DNA of 64,000 bases. It comes from Bimuria novae-zelandiae CBS 107.79 (lineage: Eukaryota > Ascomycota > Dothideomycetes > Pleosporales > Didymosphaeriaceae). The notes under the pieces were generated by a model, which was not told the origin of the DNA, did no database searches, and saw nothing but the letters and a program-made list of their open reading frames with translations. Where the stretch lies: contig ML976716.1 of assembly GCA_010015655.1 (NCBI GenBank), positions 193,503-257,502 of the forward strand, in the 5' to 3' direction. Below, piece after piece: positions 56,580-64,000 of the stretch. The position numbers and the translations under genes are program-made. Each line of letters opens with the position of its first letter. The stretch's first letter is position 1.

Positions 56580-58376
56580 CTATCTTCCTTGTCTCGCTAC
56601 GTTTTGTTTCTGGACCCGCTGCCATCTCCAGACCAACCAAATGGCGAACACGATCAACGTTGTGGGAATTGCAGTCGCGGGCAAAATCCACCATTCCTTA
56701 CTGATCCTGAGACTATCTTCTCCGTAATCAAAGAAAATAGTGCTCAGCACGGCCGAAATGAATGAGCCGGGCAAGAAGAGCATTGTGACTGCTGCTATTG
56801 TGATCATAGAAGCGGAGTCGCGCTGCGTCTGCTCTGCAATTCTGGCACTAAATTCAGCTATTTCCTTGCTCGTGCGGGCTTCTTGTTGAGCAGAGAGGTG
56901 AAAAAGCTGCGTACAGTAAGCCCGAAGAACACATAAAAATAGGTTGACGATCTTACAAGATTGATGCGAATATTGGTTCTCTCTCGGTGTGCAATGGTCC
57001 ACCGATAGTAGTTGTTGCATTGACTCTTCAGCACCTCGAACGATTCTCGCATATCGTAACTCTTGTCAACCTCCCACGGACATTGCACCTCATTCATCGT
57101 TTCCAAGTACTTCCCATATGTACTAGCAAGGAAATCGAGTTGTAGAGCTTGGTCCTGGCAGTCTTGACCCAGGCTGTTCCAATCTTTGCTCAGCCTGTGT
57201 AACTCTCTTGTAGTGACGTCTAGATTCATGACTTCAACATCGTATTTGCGCTCCTGCAACACAATAGTCAGAGAGTACTCATTAATCGTAATTTAGGGTT
57301 TTCGTTCACATAATCAAACAATTGTTCGCGTCGCACGCCAATATCAATTTCCCACGCCCTCAGGCTCTCGTCCGCAGATAGTGCATCGAGAAAGAAATCT
57401 CGGTAAGCGATTTGGACACGCTTTTCCAATTTGACTCTGAGTCTACACAGGGCTGCCGGTGGGTAGTTAATGCAGAAGTACACTGTTTGGTATTGGGTCC
57501 GGAGAAACTGAGTAAAGCTAATGCCAGCTTCCCAGCCGCAAATGTAACGGTAGCACACTTCTACATGTTTTGTTAGCTGAGTTTGTGTGAGCAATTCAAG
57601 GTCGTTTTTTTCACCAAAGCTTTTCAATTCGCCAGTCACTTCCCTCTGCGTGGAGCATTGATTTCTCATCTTGGACCCATAACCTGATTTAGTGAATATA
57701 GCATCGAGCACCATTGAAGAGAGCCCGGCCTTTTGCAATGTCCGCAGTGTATGAGCACTGAAAGAGAAGTTGCCAGGAAGCCATCCTTCTCGTGATCGTA
57801 GAGTGTTCAAGAAGCTGTAATCGTTAGACGGTTCAGCATCCAGCTTCCAAAGATTAAAATCAGAATAGTAGTTCAAAATCCTTTAAAATTGTTGGACTAG
57901 ACAAGGAACAATCTGTGCCTAAGGATCGGAATTGGTGACGACGTAGCCAGGAACTCACTTACAAAACGCTGAAGCTTCGTTTGGCCAGAGAGGATGCAGC
58001 AAGCTTGCGCTTAGTAATGACCTATAACTCTCCTTCAGAATTGCTTTCTAATCCAGTCCAAATATCCAAGGTTCTGATTTAGAAACGTTTTACATACTGC
58101 GACCATTGACTCCAGCTCGGCATCTTCAAGTCCGTGCTTCCACGTAACATCCGTGCCTACGATGTCTAAGACATCAATCACTGCAGTCGCTTCGGTCATT
58201 CCTTCACATTGAGCTAAGCCCCATACGATGCTCTGAGGATCTTCCAGTTCCGGATGGTTGGAATGCCCTAGAACGGCTGAAATATCCCCGATAGCGGGCG
58301 TGATAGGCGTTGAGGGCCAGTAACGCCAGTCCCAATCCATTTTGGCTTTAGTGCCGCCGTGCCGGTTGTGAGCCAT
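56580..58376 (-). CDS. CorA-like membrane protein, fungal
   Basis: 520 residues from exons 58376..58098, 58047..57959, 57880..57310, 57253..56957 and 56906..56580; every phase fits, and the joined text (ESMVAKAILKESYRSLLSASLLHPLWPNEASAFCKILNYYSDF) is continuous. A long cytosolic-type region is followed by a helix (SAQQEARTSKEIAEFSARIAEQTQRDSASMITIAAVTMLFLPGSFISAVLSTIFFDYG) and two membrane segments near the C-terminus (ITIAAVTMLFLPGSFISAVLS and WWILPATAIPTTLIVFAIWLVW). This matches the fungal CorA-like group, which usually lacks the GMN motif of true Mg2+ transporters; no GMN is seen here, so ion transport is not assured. The start lies only 120 bp from the outer pogo-type element, which may have displaced the original promoter. 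Confidence 0.65.
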
Positions 58377-58566
58377 AACTTAGCCACCACGTTGTAGCTG
58401 CAAATGATTCGCAGGGTCTCAAAGAAAACAGGAGTCTCGAGGTATGTGTAGGTAATGCGACGAAGCTGAGGTAGCGGGCCTGAAAAACCGCACCTACCGT
58501 AGCTTGGCAGCTCGTGCAACACGTCAACTCATGCAACACCCCGACGCGATTGCTTAGCCAACAATA

Positions 58567-60700
58567 GTGTTTCGCACCACCCAATGCACGCTACGGGCCA
58601 ATGCACGCGCTAGTACTTTACCCCTCAATCAACACCATATTTTCGCTGCCTCATAACTCAACCGATATGGATCCGATTGACGAAGTAATTAAAGAAATTA
58701 AATCCCTAGAGCTATGCGAAACTTTCTCTTACGCGACAATTGCAAAAAAGTATAGTGTTGTTTGTATAACGCTAATGCGCCGGCATAAAGGGATTACAGC
58801 CTTAAGAACAACACGTATCTCTAACACCCAAAAGCTTAACCCACAACAAGAGGCAGAGCTTGTAAAGTACATAGAAGGCCTTATAGCTCGTCGGCTATAA
58901 CCTACAAGGGAGATGGTACGAAATTTCGCCTCTGCGATAGCAAAACAAGACGTGGGCCAGAACTAGGTTACCCGATTTATCGCCCGGCACAAGAACAATA
59001 TTGAATCACACTGGACTGCTGGAATGGACCGTGACCGACACAGAGCTGATTCAGGGGATAAATATTAGCAATTCTTTCAACTTCTGCATGACAAGATAGA
59101 GGAATACAAGATACAGCCTCAGCACTCGTATAATATGGATAAGAAAGGCTTCCTTACTGGGATCATTAGAAGAAGCAAAAGGATCTTTAGTAAAGCAATG
59201 TGGGATAGAAAGGAAGTAAGAGAAGCTCTTCAAGATGGGAATCGAGAGTGGATAACCTTGTTAGCATGTATATGTGGTGATGGATCCTCTCTCCCGCCCG
59301 GGCTTCTTTTTGCCTCAGCCAACTCATCTATCCAATCCTCTTGGGTAGAAGGCGTACGAGCAGGAAAACATGAGGCCTTTATTAGCTTATCTCTAAATAG
59401 ATGGAGCAATAATGATATAGGCCTTGCATGGCTAGAACAGGTGTTTAATCGATACACTAAAGAGAAGGCTCAAAAGGATAGACGCGCATGGAGGTTACTT
59501 ATCCTAGATAGTCATGGATCTTATATCACAATGGATTTCATCAACTACTGCAACTAGAATCGAATTCTACTTATAGTATTTCCTCCTTATTTAACTCACA
59601 GGCTTTAACCACTAGATGTGGTAATATTTAAGCCTCTCTTAACAGACTACTTTAACGCGCTTACAAAACACCTCCACAACGCCTAAGGACTAGTCCTAAT
59701 AGTTAAAGGAGACTTCTTTCCTCTATTCTGGCAGGCCTAGACCTCTTCCTTTAGAGAAGAGCTTATTCTTAAAGCTTTTAAGGCCACTGGTATATAGCTA
59801 ACTAACGGAGAGGTTATCCTTAAGAAATTCATTAAATCAACTCTAGAACCTTAAGATTTACGAGAGAGCTCTACCTTAGTACTTAGTAGGAAGGATTAGC
59901 ACAAAATCGAAACTATTATACGGTCTTAAGTTAAAAATTAGAGTAGTAAAGACGTTTAGAAGCTTTAACGTTTACTCTACTATATTATAGTTTAAAATGA
60001 CCTTCTCTATACTAAAGTAGAAGGCCTGCGGCAGGCTGTTTTATTAATAAGGAAATATAAGAAGAAGAGCAAGACTCTTGACTTTTAATAAAGAAAGGAA
60101 TACCATGGTGGTGCAGTGTTCTGGTCACCTTTAAAGATAAGGGAGGCCCGGTTCAGTGAGAGGATTAAGAAACAAGAAGAAAAAAAGTAATAACTTAAGA
60201 GAGCTTGTATAAAGGCAAAGAAGGCTTAACAGAAGGTCCTTAAGCTTTAAAAGAAAGAAGAAAAAGAAAGGTTAAGAGTTAAGAAGAAGAAGGAGAGGGA
60301 GAAAATTAAGGCTAAGAAATAGGCTACCCGGGAACGTTAAAGAATTAAGAAAGATAACTCTAAAAAGGCTATACAACCTTCTTAAAAGGGAAAAAGGAAG
60401 GCCCTAAAGCCTCTTTTAAAATAATAGAAGAAAAAGGCCCGGGTTTAGGTTATTACAGAGGTTAAGGATGCGGAGACCTAGAATCCTTTACACGTGATTA
60501 CGACCTAGGATGGCCGCAACATTAAGCTTCTGTTAAAATTTAAATAGTACATCTTTTTCGCAGTAGATTGTTTAGTTATATAATAAATTATTAGAACAAT
60601 TCAGCTATCGTGCATGGTTCAGAAACTCATTGTTGTTGTGAGAGTGATTTGGTGTTCCGCGTGCATTGGCCCGTAGCGTGCATTGGGTGGTGCGAAACAC
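58567..60700 (+). mobile_element. inner pogo/Fot1-type element, nested
   Basis: 2,134-bp element with 43-bp perfect terminal inverted repeats at 58567-58609 and 60658-60700, starting GTGTTTCGCACCACCCAATG, flanked by TA (58565-58566 and 60701-60702). It is inserted into the left end of the outer element. Its transposase frame is on the plus strand (next entry). The left half is still readable, the right half (about 59.6-60.6 kb) is heavily mutated. Confidence 0.9.
58667..59900 (+). pseudogene. pogo/Fot1 transposase, decayed
   Basis: One frame runs MDPIDEVIKEIKSLELCETFSYATIAKKYSVVCITLMRRHKGI (psq helix-turn-helix), PQQEAELVKYIEGLIARRL, then after a TAA at 58898-58900 PTREMVRNFASAIAK (CENP-B-type second helix-turn-helix region). 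After TAG codons at about 58963 and 59067 it continues in the same frame as YNMDKKGFLTGIIRRSKRIFSK, GSSLPPGLLFASANSSIQSSWVE and WRLLILDSHGSYITMDFINYCN, the DDE catalytic core (first Asp in NMDKKGF, second in LILDSHGS). The stops are at Gln or Trp codons, as RIP makes them. Beyond 59560 the frame can be followed weakly (PPYLTHRL, PLDVVIFKP). Non-functional. Confidence 0.85.
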
Positions 60701-62789
60701 TATAAGGCTGTAGAGACGCGTACAATTAATATTATTATAAAATTTTCTAGTGTTAAGGTCTCTAAGGCTTGTAGATAAATACTATTTAATTAGATTATTT
60801 ATATCTACTTAGTGTTTTAATAACATAGCTTTAGCGCATTAATAGAGCTAATATAGCTAATATAGCCTTATTAATATTTATAGCTTTACCTTAGGGCTAC
60901 ACAGGCTTAATAGCCTTATTATAAGGCCTAAAAACCTTAATAGCTAATTAAAATATCTTAATACTTTATTAGAGTTATATTTGTGTCTTGTAGGCCTATT
61001 ACTTTAGGTACTATTTTATAGCTTTATTAGCCCTCTGCTTTATGCGCGTATCTTTACTAACTAATTAAGTAATATACTTTTTATAAAGTAGCTTTTTCTT
61101 AAGCTATTAGCTAGCCTAGCGCGCGTCTACTTACTTACTTTTTTAAAACTATATTTATTACTTTTTTATATTTTTTTAGTGTTAATAATTGCGGGCCCGC
61201 TGTACGCTATAGGGTAATTAAAATACTACTCTACTATTATCTTTATCTAACTAATTAAGAGGTAAAGGCTTGCCTTACTTCACGTATTTTTTTTTATATT
61301 ATTAAGGCCTCTCGCAGACCTTTATTTTTATACTTTAAAAGCTATTTTTAAGTAGTAATATAGTATACTATATAGCTTAGCTTCTTAGCCTTATCGCTCT
61401 CCCTATATTAATAATAGCCTTAAGTAGCTGATTAATCTTTCTCTAATCTAATATACTAAGTACTAAAGTTAAACTCTTACGTAATTATAGATTAAATATC
61501 TTAAGCTAATTAAATCTATTAAGGATAATTATTAAATCTAGAGGAGAGATACCTATAGCTTTAAAGGCGTAAAAAATTAATAACTTATTTATTATATTAA
61601 TCTATGCCTATTAAAATAACTAGAAGAAGTCTTTCTTAGTAATTAAGGCTAGTCCTTAGCTTTTAAATAAGAAGGCTAATAGCTTATTTAAATATGCTAT
61701 TAATAGAGGCTTAAATATATAGATATCTAGAAGCTATAAAGTATGCGTTAAATAAGGGTGAAATATAACTAGCAGGATCTTATTATAATTATAATAGTTA
61801 ATAAAATCTATAGTAACATAAGATCTATAGCTATTAAGAGTTAATAGCTAATATAATTACCTTGTCTTTAGCTTTATAAGCTAATTAAATACCTACTATA
61901 GCTATGCGAGGCTAATCTAATTATTATTCTAGCTAAATTTAAATACTATAATAAAGATATAATAGTGGTAGGGATTAAGGTCCTCTATCTAACTTAATTA
62001 TATATTTATAGAGGCGGCTATATAGATAAGGGCTAGATCTAAGGCAGATCTATCAGTGCATATACAGGCTATAATTAATATTTACTTATGGCTACCATCC
62101 TGTATTGCTTGCCTCATAGCCTTGCTCTAATATAGAGGTCTACTAAAGATCCTCTTTATGCGGGAGGTGATACCAAGCAGGCAGCTCTTCTTGTCTATAT
62201 TATATATATGCCGTGCCTTAATCGAATACTCTTAAATCTTATACTGTATAAGGCTAAAGTAGTACTTATATTTAGCTAGAGAATTAGCTTTATAGTAATT
62301 ACTATTAATACTAATTATTTATTAAGATATTAAGGATATAGAGTTACGCTTTATAAAGTAATTAACTTATAATATTAAGACCTACTTTCTAGTAGTAGAT
62401 AAAGCAAAGCTTTATATTATTTACTATATAAAAAAAAGGCCACGTTTAGTAAGGCGTTTAATATAATTTAGAAGCTCTACTTTTTATTAGTAGCTAAAAT
62501 TATATTATTATTTAATCCTATCTACACGCGTTTACGTGACGCGTTAATGCTAGCGCGTTAACGTAGACACCACAACACTATACTCTTTCGCTAGTTCTCT
62601 ATACGAAGAAGATTCTCCTAGTTCCCGCAAGTCGATTGCTGTAATTGCGGCCTCAATTAGATCCATATTGGTGGAGATGCGGCGTGTCAAAGTTGGTGTG
62701 TTGCATGGTGGGGTGTTGCATGAGTTGACGTGTTGCACGAGCTGCCAAGCTACGGTAGCCCAAAAGCCTAGACTACTGTGTCCGTGCAC

Positions 62790-64000
62790 GCGATGCGCGG
62801 TTTCGCCAGATGCGCGATCTTAGAAAAATCGCGCAATCTTCACAACCTTATAACTTAACTAATATAGATCTAATTAACGAAGCGATTGAAGAAATTAACT
62901 CTCTAGAACTAGGTAAAACTTTTACGTACACTACTATAGTAAAAAAAATATAGTATTATACGCTTAACGTTAACGCGCTAGTATAAGGGTAAAATAGCCT
63001 TATTTACTACCTAGCATGCTAACATATAAAAGCTTACTTTATAATAAGAGCTAGAGCTTATAAGCTATATAGAACAGCTTATAGCTTATTAGCTACTACC
63101 TATAAGGAAGATAGTATAAAATTTCGCGTTAGCTATAGCAAAGGAGCTAGTAAGCGAGAGCTAGGTTACCTAATTTCTTACTTACTATAAGATCTCTATT
63201 ACCCCTTAATAGAGTACTAAAATAGATCGCGATCGCCACCATGCTAATTTAAAAAATAAATATTAACTATTCTTTTAACTTCTAGTAGAGGTTATTAAGA
63301 AATATAATATAGAGCCACGTTATACGTATAATATAGATAAGAAAGGCTTCCTTATTAGGGTAATTAAAAGAAGTAAAAAGATCTTTAGTAAAGTAATATA
63401 AAACTAAAAGTAAGTTATAGTAGTCCTTTAAAATAAAAATAAAAAGTAAATAACACTATAAGCGAATATTTATAATAATAAATTAGCTCTTCTTCTTACT
63501 TTAATCTTTACCTCTATAAACTTAGCCCTTTAAGCTTCTTAGGTAGATAGAATTTAGGCAAAAAATACTAAATTTACGTTAGCGTATCTCCCTTTAACTA
63601 GCCTAATAATAATATTAGCCTAGTGTGGCTTAAATAATTGTTTAATTAATATACTAAGTAGAAATTATAATAATCCTATTAGCTATTAATTCTTAATAGC
63701 TATAGATCCTATATTACTATAGATTTTATTAAGTTCTATAATTAGAATTAAATTCTCCTTTTAATATTCCCCCCTTATTTAACCTACACGTTATAGCTAC
63801 TAGATATAATAATATTTAAGCCTCTATTATCTACCTATTTAAAATAGCTTATAAAACACCTCTATAACGCCTAAAGACTATTACTAGTTAAGAAAAAAAC
63901 TTCTTATTATTTTAAAAAGCCTAGACTAGCTCTTTTTAAGAAAACATAATCCTAAGGTCGTTTAAAGTAACTAGAATAATACCTTTTAGCCTAGAAATTA
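62790..64000 (+). mobile_element. third pogo/Fot1-type element, RIP-decayed, cut by window end
   Basis: From about 62862 the plus strand reads NMDLINEAIEEINSLELGKTFTYTTIVKK, and near 63330 YNIDKKGFLIRVIKRSKKIFSK, matching the transposase of the nested elements but with many more TAG/TAA codons. The left end is probably in the GC-richer stretch just after 62758; the right end lies beyond the window. Confidence 0.75.

Larger units (their letters stand above)
58497..62755 (-). mobile_element. outer pogo/Fot1-type element, RIP-decayed
   Basis: Element with 46-bp perfect terminal inverted repeats at 58497-58542 and 62710-62755, starting CCGTAGCTTGGCAGCTCG, flanked by TA at 58495-58496 and 62756-62757. 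Without the nested 2.1-kb element it would be about 2.1 kb, the size of Fot1/pogo elements. Its transposase ran on the minus strand: from about 62665 downward one reads MDLIEAAITAIDLRELGESSSYRELAKEYSVVVSTLTR, the N-terminal psq-type helix-turn-helix, after which the frame dissolves into RIP-type AT-rich sequence. The family belongs to the Tc1/mariner superfamily. Confidence 0.85.

Noticed and set aside
1..64000. CRISPR arrays, operons, riboswitches
   Set aside because: Spliced eukaryotic genome; no regularly spaced direct repeats of CRISPR type. The tandem arrays seen have no spacers. A TPP-type riboswitch was not found near any gene.

Overview
The window is a stretch of nuclear genome from a filamentous ascomycete (Pezizomycotina, most likely a Dothideomycete). 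The evidence is genes broken by many short introns (mostly 46-62 nt, GTRNGY donors, CTAAY/CTGAC branch sites, YAG acceptors), typical fungal families, and AT-rich gene-free blocks full of TAG/TAA-producing C-to-T and G-to-A changes, as left by repeat-induced point mutation (RIP). Exon structures below were worked out by hand from splice signals and reading-frame continuity; nothing was searched against a database.

Layout. 1-1.9 kb: RIP-decayed retroelement, with a Ty1/copia Gag-like fragment. 3-5.9 kb: telomeric-repeat-binding (TRF/Taz1/Tbf1-like) protein. 7.5-9.3 kb: an amidase gene killed by at least four lesions. 10.2-11.9 kb: Golgi Gdt1-type Ca/Mn transporter. 12.3-13.1 kb: decayed AT-hook/helix-turn-helix gene whose tail is a run of 45-bp repeats. 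14.6-25.5 kb: dense housekeeping block (succinyl-CoA ligase beta, a charged nuclear-type protein, 3-ketoacyl-CoA thiolase, NTF2, a GRE2-like reductase, a MetE-like enzyme, a Ser/Arg-repeat protein). 25.6-29.5 kb: gene-poor DNA of minisatellites and very degenerate repeats. 29.6-32.2 kb: NmrA-like gene, a pseudogene with two premature TAGs, and a ~100-bp degenerate tandem array. 32.4-48.6 kb: second dense block (coiled-coil protein with SPLK repeats, OXLD1-like mitochondrial protein, DPM3, RAP1GDS-like ARM protein, a metallothionein-like gene with a duplicated last exon, AP-2 alpha adaptin, a NADAR-domain protein, a large acidic protein of unknown function). 48.8-52.1 kb: complete but RIP-decayed hAT-type transposon with TIRs and an 8-bp target duplication. 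52.9-58.4 kb: secreted GH78-type glycosidase, DJ-1/PfpI protein and a CorA-like membrane protein. 58.5-64 kb: nested, RIP-decayed pogo/Fot1-type elements.

The two central blocks are conserved core genes of primary metabolism, Golgi/ER function, nuclear import and endocytosis, often in divergent or tail-to-tail pairs. The variable parts are at the edges and in the middle, where pseudogenes, tandem repeats and mobile elements lie together. The clearest evidence-backed structures are the nested pogo elements with perfect TIRs, the hAT insertion, the duplicated metallothionein exon ending in an in-frame TAG, and the telomere-binding protein with its telobox split by an intron. I did not find an obviously new multi-gene system.
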